Shown one piece after another: positions 29,531 through 39,594 of a stretch of DNA of 48,121 nucleotides. Numbering within the stretch: the first letter of the stretch is position 1; the number at the start of each line of letters is the position of its first letter. The notes under the pieces were generated by a model. It was not told the DNA's origin. It did not search any database and saw only the letters and a program-made list of their open reading frames with translations. The position numbers and the translations under genes were made by a program. The stretch comes from Rodentibacter sp. Ppn85 (lineage in GTDB: Bacteria > Pseudomonadota > Gammaproteobacteria > Enterobacterales > Pasteurellaceae): positions 1 to 48,121 of the forward strand of contig NZ_MLHS01000005.1 of assembly GCF_001999335.1 (NCBI RefSeq). The letters run 5' to 3'.

Positions 29531-30643
29531 TTACTTCACTTCTCTAAATAAAATCTCGCTTGGAATCACCGAACCTTGCCAGTAAAGTTCGGTAGATACT
29601 TTCTCTGCCAGTTGTAGGAAGGCTTGTGTGATTTCACTTTCCGGTGCGGCAACTACTGTTGGATTACCGGCGTCTAAATCTTCACGGATACGAATGTGTA
29701 AAGGCAACTGTGCTAGCACTTTTACATTGTATTTTTCAGCCATTTTTTCTGCACCGCCCGTACCAAAAATAGCCTCGTGATGACCGCACTTACCACAAAT
29801 GTGCATTGACATATTTTCGACAATACCTAATACAGGCACAGATACCCTTTCAAACATTGAAACCCCTTTTACCGCATCAAGTAACGCAATATCTTGCGGT
29901 GTTGTTACCACTACGGCTCCGGTTACCGGAATTTGTTGTGACAGGGTAAGTTGAATATCGCCGGTGCCCGGTGGCATATCTATCACCAGATAATCCAAGC
30001 TATCCCATAATGTTTCATTCAATAATTGGCTCAATGCACTACTTGCCATCGGACCGCGCCAAATGGTCGCACTATCTTCATCCATTAAAAAACCAATGGA
30101 ATTAGCCGATAAACCCTGTGCTTTAATCGGTGTAATGTGTTGATTATCCGGCGATGTTGGGCGTTGATGTGGCGCACCGAGCATATGCGGCACAGAAGGT
30201 CCATAAATATCCGCATCTAAAATGCCTACGCGCGCGCCCTGAGTTTGTAACGCAAGGGCTAAATTCACGGAAACGCTAGATTTACCCACTCCTCCCTTGC
30301 CTGATGTAACCGCAATGATATTTTTCACACCTTTTACGGCAGGTTGATTATTGGCACGCTTTAATGTAGCGATTTGATAATTCACAGACCATTTGATTTC
30401 CTTGCAATCCGCTGCTTGCAGTAAAGCATCGGATAACGTTCGTTTAAGTTGTTCAACACCGGTATTCCAAGCAAAAGGCAGTTGCAATTCAATGCGCAAT
30501 GTCTTACTGCCTTTCTCCACTTTTCTCAAAGTGTTTAGTTCAATCAGATCTTTTTGTAGGCTTGGATGTTGAAATTGTCGGATGATTTGCTGAATTTGTT
30601 TTTGCTGCTCAGCTGTTAAATTGTCAGAAAAATAGGTTGTCAT
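29531..30643 (-). CDS. apbC: Iron-sulfur cluster carrier ATPase ApbC/Mrp
   Basis: This P-loop ATPase carries and delivers [4Fe-4S] clusters. The 370 residues have an N-terminal MIP18/DUF59-like domain (about 10-90), the deviant Walker A in TSGKGGVGKSS (about 113-123), the DADIYGPSVPHMLG switch, DMPPGTGDIQLT, and the cluster-binding CxxC in HICGKCGHHEA. AGGAAAT precedes the ATG. As I recall, this gene directly neighbours metG in H. influenzae; here a TPS locus lies between them. Confidence 0.95.
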   Translation of the reverse strand: MTTYFSDNLTAEQQKQIQQIIRQFQHPSLQKDLIELNTLRKVEKGSKTLRIELQLPFAWNTGVEQLKRTLSDALLQAADCKEIKWSVNYQIATLKRANNQPAVKGVKNIIAVTSGKGGVGKSSVSVNLALALQTQGARVGILDADIYGPSVPHMLGAPHQRPTSPDNQHITPIKAQGLSANSIGFLMDEDSATIWRGPMASSALSQLLNETLWDSLDYLVIDMPPGTGDIQLTLSQQIPVTGAVVVTTPQDIALLDAVKGVSMFERVSVPVLGIVENMSMHICGKCGHHEAIFGTGGAEKMAEKYNVKVLAQLPLHIRIREDLDAGNPTVVAAPESEITQAFLQLAEKVSTELYWQGSVIPSEILFREVK

Positions 30644-30683
30644 CGTAATTTCCTATTTAAGTGGATTAATTTGTCAGGCATAT

Positions 30684-30916
30684 TTAATCACGTAAAGTGC
30701 GGTCTGTTAAGTTAAAGTTTTTTTGAATTATCCGAATACTTCTTAATGTGTATTTATGTAAATCGTTTTCTTGATACTGATAAGTTGGTATAAGATCTTT
30801 TGTAATATCTCAATCACGGAAATCAAACCAGTCCCCTTCTAGAGCATAATCTTTATACTTTTCAAGAAACGGTTCATTTCATATAGCAGATGCATTACTT
30901 CAATAAATTCAAACAT
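30684..30916 (-). pseudogene. Decayed ORF beside the TPS locus (unknown family)
   Basis: Two frames on the minus strand read as one damaged protein. From an ATG at 30916 one frame gives MFEFIEVMHLLYEM. The next frame continues NEPFLEKYKDYALEGDWFDF, RD, a TGA, then DITKDLIPTYQYQENDLHKY, TLRSIRIIQKN and FNLTDRTLRD to a TAA at 30684. The acidic, Trp/Asp-rich composition recalls small immunity proteins near TpsA/CdiA genes, but I cannot name a family. At least one frameshift and one nonsense codon are needed. Confidence 0.4.
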
Positions 30917-31192
30917 AGTAGTGATAGAACTTTATAGATTGCATTTAAAAGCTCTTATAGATGTAATTGTCATAGCCTTACAAAATATCCAGGTCTCCTT
31001 GTATGAAACGGATAAAAAGGAATCAGTTCTTTTTATTTATGGCGTAGTGAATTTAACATTAAGTAAAAATATTGCTTTCAATTCTTCAATTGGCTCTGTT
31101 ATACTGCGACGGATTTTTATAGCTGAAAGTTCTGATTTGTGATTCTTTAATAACAAAAAACTCAGAGCGATTTATTCATAACTATTCTAATA
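30917..31192. other. AT-rich region upstream of tpsB
   Basis: About 275 bp without a convincing gene. A plus-strand GTG-started frame (30921-31142, 73 codons) has no ribosome binding site and no family resemblance. On the minus strand a 33-codon stretch (SELSAIKIRRS to VKFTTP, about 31035-31139) reads protein-like but is isolated. A TATACT at 31100-31105 with TTCAAT 17 bp upstream is a candidate tpsB promoter. Confidence 0.35.
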
Positions 31193-31205
31193 ATGGCGTT
31201 ATCCA

Positions 31206-32870
31206 ATGGCTAAAGCGCATTTTTTATCTCACTTAATCTCAGTTAGTATTGGTATATATACCGTTTCTGCTTTTGCGCAAAACTCCCCTCAGCAAACATT
31301 ATCCACACTCCCTACCGATTTAACCCAAAGCGCACAAAAAGAACTGAAAAATTTAACTAATACAGTTGCAACAGCCAAGTTAAGCAAACAAATCTATCAG
31401 CCGGATGAAAAAAATGCTACTGAAACCTTAATTTATAGCAAGCAATGTTTGCCCTATAAAACGATTGAATTACGTGGCATCACTTTAATTCCAACGGGAA
31501 ATTTATTGCCTGAACATAACGGCTGTATCAGTGAAGATATGCTGAATCAACTAAGTAAAAATATTACGGCTGCCTATTTACAAGCCGGCTATATTTACAA
31601 TCCTTTCCAATTCCAAACAGACGGTACGGAACGTCTTATTTTGCAAGTAATAGAGGGTAAAGTCAGTAAAATTAGCGGAAAAGATAACATTGTTAATCCT
31701 GCTTTATTATTTCCTAATTTAATTGGCCAACCATTAAATATTAGAGATTTAGATCAAGGTTTGGATCAAACCAATCGTTTTTCCGGTAGCAAGGTTACGT
31801 TAGATGTGCTACCGCAAGAGAATGGCGATGTTGAAATTGCGCTGCATAATGACTACGAAAAACGGATGAATACGAGATTATCTATTGATAATTTCGGCAC
31901 AAAAAATACCGGAGAATGGGTCGTGCGAGGTTTTATTAATATTGATAGCCCATTAGGTTTATCAGATACATTTAGTTTAAGTGCCAGCCATTCTTTACGC
32001 CCTCATCTTTATCCCTATAACCGCAGTGCCGCTTTTTATTACAGCATTCCCTATGGCTATTACACAATGAGTATTTTTGCTTCCCTTTCTCAATATCGTT
32101 CCGATCTTAACCTCCCTCACAAAAAGTTGCAGCAATCCGGCCGTACTTGGCAGGTCGGAAGCCGATTAGAGCGAGTGGTAAAGCGAGGTTCAAATGCAGT
32201 CAGTACCGCATATATTCAGTTAGAACATATTAATGCCAAAAATGGCTTAGAAGATATTGTGTATATGAACCAAAGCCCGATTATTTCAACAGCGAATATC
32301 GGTTTTAACCAACTTTGGCTAATTGAAAACGGCTTATGGCTATTATACGGAAATTATGAATACGGCAAATTATTCAAGAAAAACAACTCGGAAGGTCTGT
32401 ACCAAAACTACCACAAATTTAGCACAAACATTGATTTTATCGCCTATCACTCATGGCTTTCACAAACATTTCGTCAGCAACACCGTTTAACCGCACAATA
32501 CAGTTCCACTTACTTACCGACCATCAAACAACAAGATATTTTAGGGCGTGGTTCTGTACGGGGATTTAGATTTATGTCCTCAACAGCGGAAAAAGCGCTT
32601 GTATTGGAAAACAATCTATTTATTTCCAAAAGTTGGGGAGATTGGTTGGTTGAACCTTATATTGGGCTTGATTTAGGCATCCAACGTAATGTGGCTAAAG
32701 AAGGTCAAATAAGTTTTTCATCAAAAGCACTCGGCGGTGCAGTTGGCGTGAAAACAACGTTGAAACAACGTTATAGCTTTAATTTGGAATGGGCAAAAGG
32801 GAAACTCTTCACACCATCAGAAAATTTTTCTGAACAGATGTTAAGTTTCAATGCCAGCATCAATTTTTAA
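31206..32870 (+). CDS. Two-partner secretion outer-membrane transporter (TpsB/ShlB/FhaC family)
   Basis: This is the outer-membrane pore that exports its partner TpsA. The 554 residues comprise a signal peptide (to SAFA, about 24), an N-terminal helix and linker, POTRA domains from about 80 to 235 (IELRGITLIP, AAYLQAGYIYNPFQ, LILQVIEGKVSKISG), and a 16-strand barrel to the terminal Phe (FNASINF). The L6 loop motif reads GRGSVRGFRF near residue 450. tpsA follows 62 bp later. Start: the ATG at 31206 has no good Shine-Dalgarno site, and a 6-codon frame from 31193 overlaps it. Confidence 0.9.
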   Translation: MAKAHFLSHLISVSIGIYTVSAFAQNSPQQTLSTLPTDLTQSAQKELKNLTNTVATAKLSKQIYQPDEKNATETLIYSKQCLPYKTIELRGITLIPTGNLLPEHNGCISEDMLNQLSKNITAAYLQAGYIYNPFQFQTDGTERLILQVIEGKVSKISGKDNIVNPALLFPNLIGQPLNIRDLDQGLDQTNRFSGSKVTLDVLPQENGDVEIALHNDYEKRMNTRLSIDNFGTKNTGEWVVRGFINIDSPLGLSDTFSLSASHSLRPHLYPYNRSAAFYYSIPYGYYTMSIFASLSQYRSDLNLPHKKLQQSGRTWQVGSRLERVVKRGSNAVSTAYIQLEHINAKNGLEDIVYMNQSPIISTANIGFNQLWLIENGLWLLYGNYEYGKLFKKNNSEGLYQNYHKFSTNIDFIAYHSWLSQTFRQQHRLTAQYSSTYLPTIKQQDILGRGSVRGFRFMSSTAEKALVLENNLFISKSWGDWLVEPYIGLDLGIQRNVAKEGQISFSSKALGGAVGVKTTLKQRYSFNLEWAKGKLFTPSENFSEQMLSFNASINF

Positions 32871-32873
32871 ACG

Positions 32874-32901
32874 CTTGTTGAACCGGTTTTCTCAACGAGC
32901 A
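32874..32901 (+). terminator. Hairpin between tpsB and tpsA (possible attenuator)
   Basis: A 9-bp stem with one G-T wobble (GCTTGTTGA facing TCAACGAGC) and a 10-nt loop is followed by ATTATTTTAATAAG. Its place between the two operon genes suggests partial termination or RNA processing, but the T-run is interrupted. Confidence 0.4.
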
Positions 32902-32932
32902 TTATTTTAATAAGCTAAAAGGACAAACTATT

Positions 32933-35900
32933 ATGAAAAAGCCCCCTAAGAAATTTAAATTATCCGCATCCGGAAAATTAGCTGCAACATTAGGTGTATT
33001 TTTTGTTGCCTCACAAGCCAATGCTGATATTCAACCGGTAAAACAAACGCCGACTGAAGTAATAAAACAAGGCAAAATTGAAATCGTCAATATTGTCTCA
33101 CCAAGTAGCAGCGGTTTATCACACAATAAATACAATAAATTTAATGTGAATAAAGAGGGGGCGGTGTTAAATAACGCGCTCCAAGCAGGTAAATCACAAC
33201 TTGCCGGTCAATTAGAGAAAAATCCAAATCTGAAAAACACTGCAGCGAATGTGATTTTAAATGAAGTGGTAACCCGCAACCCTTCCCTATTATTGGGAAA
33301 ACAAGAAGTATTCGGTATGGCAGCAGATTATGTGCTGGCTAACCAAGGCGGAATTACTTGTGATAATTGCGGCTTTATCAATACCCCTCGAGCCAGTTTA
33401 GTAGCGGGACGCCCGGTTGTTAATGAAGGAAAACTAACCGGTTATGAAACCGATAAATTAAGTAGCAAAGTTATGGTTAAAGGGGAATTAACTGATGCAC
33501 AAATTTTAGATTTAATCGCCCCTCGGGTTGAAGTCAATGGCGATATCAAAGGCAACAAAGATGTCAATATTGTTATTGGACAAAACCATTTACAGATAGA
33601 CAATGACGGAAATTTATCGGTTAAAAATGTACGTAACGGTGTAATGGACGGTAAAATTTTGGGTAGTATCCAAGCAAACCGTATCCGTGTTCACGCGCCA
33701 AACAGTCAAAGTCGTGTCAATATTGAAACAACAGATTTAGAGGCGAAAGAAGTTAGCATTGTTGCCGGTAATGCCGCTTTTAAAGGAAAATTTGAACGTA
33801 AAAACGAACGCATGGTTGAAACGGAAAAACTCAATAACAATGTTCGCTTAGACCATATTACAGTCAAACGGGATAAAAATTATACAGGCAATAGCATTAA
33901 CGCCGATCATATTGAAATGGATATTGCCAATAAATTAGATTTAACGGCCACCAAAATTCAAGGTAAAACCGCTAAAATCAATGCCGGCAATATTAATCTA
34001 GGTAAACAAGTGGCAGAGCATTTTAACCAAAAAGAAGACAGACAAAGCAAAGGTCTGTGGTACCGTACCGAGAAAGACACTCTTGATACCAAAGTCGTGC
34101 ATAACGCCGTCGTTCATACGGATAAATTAGAAATGGTTGCCAATAGCGGCAAGATTGCCGGCGTATCTGCTGATTTACAAGCAAAAGAGATGAAGTTAAG
34201 CGCAGCGAAAGGGATTGATCTAAAAGGTAGCTTATCGGAACGCTATACTAGTGTCGGGACAGGCTGGGCAAATGAAACCAGTCGTTTAAAAACCGGAGGA
34301 GTATGGGAAAACTTACGAGTCAAACAATACGAACCGACCCAGCTCATAGCAGATAATTTACTGATTGAAAGTCATGGTTACATCAAATTAGCCGGTGTCG
34401 TTTCACATGTGAAAGAAAAAACCTTGATTAACACAGATAAAAGTGTCAGCCTTTCTCCGGAAATTAGCGAACGAATTCAAGACTCTATTGATAAAGAAGT
34501 CTATTGGGGTGGGCTTGCCGGTTCGCGCAAAGATAATAAAGGACAACGTATTACGCTTCAAAATGGGGCGGATTTCGTCTCTGGCGACACCTTGCTAATT
34601 AATGCAAAAGAAGGAGTCAATATTAAGGGAAGTCGTGTTATTGCCAAAAATGGGGCTTATGTCAACGCAGGAAAAGGAAATTTAGTCATTGATTCGGCTG
34701 TGAATAAAGAAACCAACTATGTGAGCAAACGCACCGGAACAATCTTAAATATCGCCACTCACCGTTATAATGAAAACTATAAAAATTACACCACGCAAGG
34801 ATCGGAAGCACATTCTTATGCAGAACTTCATTTGATTTCGGATCGAGATCTCAAGATTATGGGAGGTAATGTCAGCTCACTTGGCGTGTTGGCTCTTAAA
34901 GCCGGTCAAAATATTAATATTGATGCAGCACAACAGAAGCAAATCAATGATGCCAAAACCCACAAACTTTCCGCCTTTACTAATATAGATAAACTTAGTT
35001 TAAAACAAAAAGAGCTTCAAACTACAGTAGGACTGGATTTTTTTGGTCAACGTAAAACAGATACTCAAATTACGCATACTGCAGCCAACCTTTCTGGTAG
35101 CGAGGTTGAAATTAATGCAGGTAAAAATCTAAATGTGCGAGGAAGTCATATTACGGCAAATAATGGGGATTTAAATATCAATGCCGATAAAATTAATACT
35201 ACTGCCGTTATCAATTCCGATACCCATAAAGAATCGGAAACCGACACCAAATTAACCCTTACCACTGGTGTAAGTGCAAACAGCGTAAACTTAGGACTAG
35301 GTATTAATACTACCCATCACAGCAAAACCGATACGGATAAAAAAGCCCAAAGTTCACAGCTTTCAGCAAGTAATAACTTGAACTTGAATGCCAAAGAAAT
35401 TATCCATCAAGGTACTCAATTAAATGCACAAAATGTTAACGAAAAAGCTGATAACATCAGTCATACAGCAACGGCAGATGCAAAAATCCACAAAGAAGTT
35501 GATTTAAATGCTGGGCTAAATATCGGTATCGGGTTAAATAAAGATAAAGGTTTTAGCGGTAATCTGAATATCGGAGGAGAGGGCGGCAGCAAAACTCAAA
35601 CGCAATCAACCGCAAAAGGCACAGAGATAAATGCAAATAATATCAATGTAACTGCGACTGAAAACCTAAAAGATCGTGGCACGAAATACACCGCCAATTC
35701 AGAGGTAAATTTAACTGCCAAAAATCAGCATATTGAATCAGCCCAAAATGTTGACTCAACTGTTTCTCATCAAGGTGCAGCAAGTATCAGCATTGGTGCA
35801 ACAAGTAAAGATTTTACCAGCGCGACTCTAAATGTTAGCGTTGCCGGTAAATACCAAAACCAAAAAGACAGTATAGAAACCCCAAATCAGACCGCTATTC

Positions 35901-37180
35901 ACACCAATAACGTGAATATGAAAGCAGAAAATACCTTACACAGTGAAGCCAATATTCAAGCCAATAACGTGAATATGGAAGCTGGCAAATTAGCCTTAAA
36001 CCAATCTACCTCAAAAGAACAACATAGCGGTGGTGGCTTTGATGCGAAAGTAGAGGTTGGTGCAATCGCTGTGCCAGAAGCTGGAACCGCCCTGCCAAGC
36101 GTAAATGTAGCGTTAAATGTCAACGGTAAAAATGACACTACTTACCACGGGCATAGTAATACAATTACTGCAGATAATGTTAATCTTAACGGGAAAGAGT
36201 TAACCGTAGTACAAGGTACAAACATTAATGCTGACAACTTAACCATTAACGGTAAAGAGGTACTCGTTAAAGGTACGGAAACAAACGGCAAAAAAGTCGG
36301 TGTTGATTTAGGCGGCAAAGTCGGGGTTGGCGCTTCTATCGAAAGCTTGGAACTCGGTGCTCACTTAAATGTTGAACACGGCAAAAAGAAAGCACATAGC
36401 ACCGTCGATATTAATGCCAATAATCTAAACATTAATAGTGAAACCAATGTTTCTGTAGTCAGTGCCAATATTAACGCCGACAAATTGAATATCAATGCTC
36501 AAAACGGAAGTGCGGTCATTTCCGGCGGAGATAATTTCGATAAACAAACGAATGTTGGTGGCGGCTTTGAGCTAAACGGTCCAATGAAAGAAGGTAAATG
36601 GGAACCGGCAGGTGGCAAAGCCAACTTTAATTTGGATGTCTCAAAAACAGAAAGCGTTACGCCATCGAATGTCAATGGCAAAAAAACCACCATTAATGCC
36701 GACAAAAATTTAGGCATTCATTCCAGCCACTTAACGGCAAATGAACTAAACGGTCATATTGGCGGAAACCTTACCACCTCCGAAAGCCAAAATAGCGCAC
36801 AAACAACTAAAGTGGATATTGCTGTCAGTGGTAGCGGAAAACCGGCTATGTATGAGGAAGGAAAAGTGCTTGACGGCATTCTTAAAGATCTCGAAAACGG
36901 CACAATTCTAGGTTTAAAACTGGATGCTAAAGTTGATGTCCACAACAAAGATCAAGTCACCAATAACGGTACAACACTAAATATTGGTAGCAACAATCTC
37001 AATGTTGAAGGTAAAGAATCCAACTTAAAAGCCGGTAAAGGACATTCTTCAGAATTTAACCTACACGGCGAAATCAGCACAGATATGGAAAAAAACTTAG
37101 AACAAATTAAAAGTGCTAAAGAAAACGGCAAAAAACCGTTTTTAGATATTAGCTACGTTGAAGGTGTTCCGTCCAAATAA
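32933..37180 (+). CDS. Two-partner secretion exoprotein, filamentous haemagglutinin-like (TpsA)
   Basis: The 1415-residue secreted protein has a signal peptide (KLAATLGVFFVASQANA, about 15-31) and an N-terminal TPS domain (about 32-280) containing VLANQGGITCDNCGFINTPR with its CxxC. Then follow haemagglutinin-type beta-helix repeats rich in Asn, Asp, Gly, Lys and Thr (for example INADKLNINAQNG) up to the C-terminus. It ends with PFLDISYVEGVPSK. There is no VENN pretoxin motif, no recognisable toxin domain and no downstream immunity gene. It is therefore more like an adhesin than a CdiA toxin, or it has lost a longer C-terminus. AAAAGGAC precedes the ATG. An uptake core occurs at about 36508. 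Confidence 0.88.
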   Translation: MKKPPKKFKLSASGKLAATLGVFFVASQANADIQPVKQTPTEVIKQGKIEIVNIVSPSSSGLSHNKYNKFNVNKEGAVLNNALQAGKSQLAGQLEKNPNLKNTAANVILNEVVTRNPSLLLGKQEVFGMAADYVLANQGGITCDNCGFINTPRASLVAGRPVVNEGKLTGYETDKLSSKVMVKGELTDAQILDLIAPRVEVNGDIKGNKDVNIVIGQNHLQIDNDGNLSVKNVRNGVMDGKILGSIQANRIRVHAPNSQSRVNIETTDLEAKEVSIVAGNAAFKGKFERKNERMVETEKLNNNVRLDHITVKRDKNYTGNSINADHIEMDIANKLDLTATKIQGKTAKINAGNINLGKQVAEHFNQKEDRQSKGLWYRTEKDTLDTKVVHNAVVHTDKLEMVANSGKIAGVSADLQAKEMKLSAAKGIDLKGSLSERYTSVGTGWANETSRLKTGGVWENLRVKQYEPTQLIADNLLIESHGYIKLAGVVSHVKEKTLINTDKSVSLSPEISERIQDSIDKEVYWGGLAGSRKDNKGQRITLQNGADFVSGDTLLINAKEGVNIKGSRVIAKNGAYVNAGKGNLVIDSAVNKETNYVSKRTGTILNIATHRYNENYKNYTTQGSEAHSYAELHLISDRDLKIMGGNVSSLGVLALKAGQNINIDAAQQKQINDAKTHKLSAFTNIDKLSLKQKELQTTVGLDFFGQRKTDTQITHTAANLSGSEVEINAGKNLNVRGSHITANNGDLNINADKINTTAVINSDTHKESETDTKLTLTTGVSANSVNLGLGINTTHHSKTDTDKKAQSSQLSASNNLNLNAKEIIHQGTQLNAQNVNEKADNISHTATADAKIHKEVDLNAGLNIGIGLNKDKGFSGNLNIGGEGGSKTQTQSTAKGTEINANNINVTATENLKDRGTKYTANSEVNLTAKNQHIESAQNVDSTVSHQGAASISIGATSKDFTSATLNVSVAGKYQNQKDSIETPNQTAIHTNNVNMKAENTLHSEANIQANNVNMEAGKLALNQSTSKEQHSGGGFDAKVEVGAIAVPEAGTALPSVNVALNVNGKNDTTYHGHSNTITADNVNLNGKELTVVQGTNINADNLTINGKEVLVKGTETNGKKVGVDLGGKVGVGASIESLELGAHLNVEHGKKKAHSTVDINANNLNINSETNVSVVSANINADKLNINAQNGSAVISGGDNFDKQTNVGGGFELNGPMKEGKWEPAGGKANFNLDVSKTESVTPSNVNGKKTTINADKNLGIHSSHLTANELNGHIGGNLTTSESQNSAQTTKVDIAVSGSGKPAMYEEGKVLDGILKDLENGTILGLKLDAKVDVHNKDQVTNNGTTLNIGSNNLNVEGKESNLKAGKGHSSEFNLHGEISTDMEKNLEQIKSAKENGKKPFLDISYVEGVPSK
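35904..35977 (+). repeat. Exact 17-bp direct repeat within the tpsA beta-helix region
   Basis: CCAATAACGTGAATATG occurs at 35904-35920 and 35961-35977, 57 bp apart, which is 19 codons. It encodes NNVNM in both copies and matches the repeat step of haemagglutinin-type beta-helix coils. Probably a trace of internal duplication. Confidence 0.6.
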
Positions 37181-37240
37181 CATCAACGCATAGCAAAATT
37201 ATAAAAATACCTTTTTACTAGGTATTTCAAATAATCGCTA

Positions 37241-37270
37241 CAACCCCACATTTTTCATATTGCGGGGTTG
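37241..37270 (+). terminator. Rho-independent terminator of the tpsBA operon
   Basis: CAACCCC pairs with GGGGTTG (plus an inner 2-bp extension past one mismatch), followed by TTTTTTATA, 60 bp after the tpsA stop. A weaker 7-bp hairpin (AAATACC/GGTATTT, 37205-37227) lies before it. Confidence 0.8.
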
Positions 37271-37432
37271 TTTTTTATACCATTCTCAGCGCCTTTCTGT
37301 TCAATATTAAATTTTGCTTCATCATTTTGGACACAAAAGTGCGGTCTATTTTCCTTTTGTTTTCTAACTAGAAAAAATACCCTTTTTCAAGTAAGATAAG
37401 CCCCAATTTTGTATGATAAAAAGAGAACAACA

Positions 37433-39481
37433 ATGTCAACTCAACCCCGTAAAATTTTAGTGACTTGCGCCTTGCCTTACGCCAATGGTGCGATCCATTT
37501 AGGCCATATGTTAGAACATATTCAAGCAGATATTTGGGTTCGTTTTCAACGTATGCGCGGTAACAAAATTTATTTTGTATGTGCCGATGATGCACACGGC
37601 ACGCCGATTATGTTGAATGCCGATAAATTAGGCATCACACCGGAAGAATTAATTGCTAAGGCGAAAGCGGATCATATTCGTGATTTTGCCGGTTTTAATA
37701 TTAGTTTTGATAATTACCACTCCACACACAGTGAAGAAAATAAGCAGCTCACGGCAGAAATTTATAACAAGTTAAAATCAAACGGTTTTATAAAAAGCAA
37801 AGTGATTGCTCAACTTTACGATCCTGAAAAAAATATGTTCTTACCGGATCGCTTTGTGAAAGGTACCTGCCCGAAATGTAAGGCGGAAGATCAATATGGC
37901 GATAACTGTGAAGTATGCGCTTCCACTTACAGCCCGATGGATTTAATTAATCCGCGTTCTGCCGTATCGGGCGCGACACCAATTGTAAAAGAATCCGAAC
38001 ACTTTTTCTTTGATTTACCGGCATTTGAAAATATGTTGCAAGAATGGACTCGTTCCGGTTCGCTTCAATCTGAAATCGCCAACAAAATGCAAGAATGGTT
38101 TGAAAGCGGTTTGCAACAATGGGATATTTCCCGTGATGCGCCTTATTTTGGTTTTGAAATCCCGGGAGAAAAGGAGAAATTCTTCTACGTATGGTTGGAT
38201 GCGCCAATCGGCTATATGGCATCATTCAAAAATCTTTGTGATCGTGAAGGCATTAATTTCGATGAATTTTGGTCGAAAAATAGCGAGGCGGAACTTTATC
38301 ATTTTATCGGAAAAGATATCGTCTATTTCCACAGTCTATTTTGGCCGGCAATGTTAGAAGGCTGCAATTATCGTAAACCGACTAATGTTTTTGCCCATGG
38401 TTATGTCACCGTGGATGGGGCAAAAATGTCAAAATCTCGCGGAACCTTCATTCAAGCAAGTACTTATTTGAATCACATTGATCCTGAATGTTTACGTTAT
38501 TACTATGCGGCAAAACTCAATAGCCGTATTGAAGATCTCGATTTCAATCTTGATGATTTTGTGCAGCGTGTAAATACTGATATTGTAAACAAACTGGTTA
38601 ATTTAGCCTCTCGAAATGCAAGCTTTATCGCAAAACGTTTTAATGGAAAATTAGCCGATAAATTAGAAGATAAAGCATTGTTTGACGAATTTACTGCACG
38701 GGCAGAACAAATCTCAACCTATTATGAAACCCGCGAATTTAACAAAGCAATTCGTGAAATTATGGCATTGGCAGATAAAACCAATAAATACATTGATGAT
38801 AAAGCCCCATGGGTAATCGCAAGAGAGGAAGGTAAAGAAGCTGAATTACAAGCCGTCTGCTCTATGGGAATTGAATTGTTCCGAGTGTTGATGACCTACT
38901 TAAAACCGGTATTACCCAAATTAGCAGAGCGTGCAGAGGCCTTTTTACAAAGCGAATTGCGCTGGGATAACATTACCCAACCTTTACTCGGTCACCAAAT
39001 CGCACCGTTTAAATCTTTATTCTCCCGTTTAGAGAAAAAACAAATTGACGCGGTGGTAAAAGAAACCAAGAAATTATTTGCCGAATCAAACAAAGTTGCA
39101 GAAAAAACAGCGGCAAAATCCACCGCACTTTCTAATATAGAACCTATTGCCGACACCATCACTATTGATGATTTTGCCAAACTTGATATGCGTGTCGCCA
39201 AAGTGTTGAAATGTGAAGCCGTGCCGGAATCCAATAAACTTTTACGTTTTGAATTAGATCTTGGTGACCATACCCGTCAAGTATTCTCTCGAATCAAAGC
39301 AGCTTACAGCAAACCGGAGGAATTGGAAGGTCGATTCGTGATTATGGTGGCAAATCTTGCACCGCGTAAAATGAAATTCGGCGTATCTGAAGGGATGATT
39401 CTATCTGCCGGCACTGGTGGCAGTGATTTATTCTTACTTTCTGCCGACAGCGGAGTAACTGCCGGTATGCAAGTGAAATAA
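37433..39481 (+). CDS. metG: Methionine-tRNA ligase
   Basis: This class I synthetase charges tRNA-Met. From the ATG at 37433 (AGAG upstream) it has 682 residues: the HLGH signature (His22-His25), a zinc knuckle (CPKC, CEVC, about 145-165), the KMSKS loop in [10 protein letters not shown], an alpha-helical anticodon domain, and a C-terminal Trbp111-like dimerisation domain from about 580 ([25 protein letters not shown] in the usual position). An uptake core lies in the linker near 39122. A TTG-started extension to 37409 was rejected. Confidence 0.97.
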   Translation: MSTQPRKILVTCALPYANGAIHLGHMLEHIQADIWVRFQRMRGNKIYFVCADDAHGTPIMLNADKLGITPEELIAKAKADHIRDFAGFNISFDNYHSTHSEENKQLTAEIYNKLKSNGFIKSKVIAQLYDPEKNMFLPDRFVKGTCPKCKAEDQYGDNCEVCASTYSPMDLINPRSAVSGATPIVKESEHFFFDLPAFENMLQEWTRSGSLQSEIANKMQEWFESGLQQWDISRDAPYFGFEIPGEKEKFFYVWLDAPIGYMASFKNLCDREGINFDEFWSKNSEAELYHFIGKDIVYFHSLFWPAMLEGCNYRKPTNVFAHGYVTVDGAKMSKSRGTFIQASTYLNHIDPECLRYYYAAKLNSRIEDLDFNLDDFVQRVNTDIVNKLVNLASRNASFIAKRFNGKLADKLEDKALFDEFTARAEQISTYYETREFNKAIREIMALADKTNKYIDDKAPWVIAREEGKEAELQAVCSMGIELFRVLMTYLKPVLPKLAERAEAFLQSELRWDNITQPLLGHQIAPFKSLFSRLEKKQIDAVVKETKKLFAESNKVAEKTAAKSTALSNIEPIADTITIDDFAKLDMRVAKVLKCEAVPESNKLLRFELDLGDHTRQVFSRIKAAYSKPEELEGRFVIMVANLAPRKMKFGVSEGMILSAGTGGSDLFLLSADSGVTAGMQVK

Positions 39482-39499
39482 TCAATTTGATGTCAATTC

Positions 39500-39517
39500 G
39501 GGCGACTTTAGTCGCCC
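39500..39517 (+). terminator. Terminator of metG
   Basis: A 7-bp GC-rich stem (GGGCGAC pairing with GTCGCCC) with loop TTTA is followed by TTTTATTTTTTG, 19 bp after the stop codon. Confidence 0.85.
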
Positions 39518-39594
39518 TTTTATTTTTTGATTGAAAATTCAAGCCACATAACCTACTATAACACTCAACTATTTAACTTGTTTGGAGAATAATG

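Noticed and set aside
30921-31142. 73-codon GTG-started plus-strand frame upstream of tpsB
   Set aside because: No Shine-Dalgarno sequence, no recognisable domain, and it overlaps the candidate tpsB promoter.
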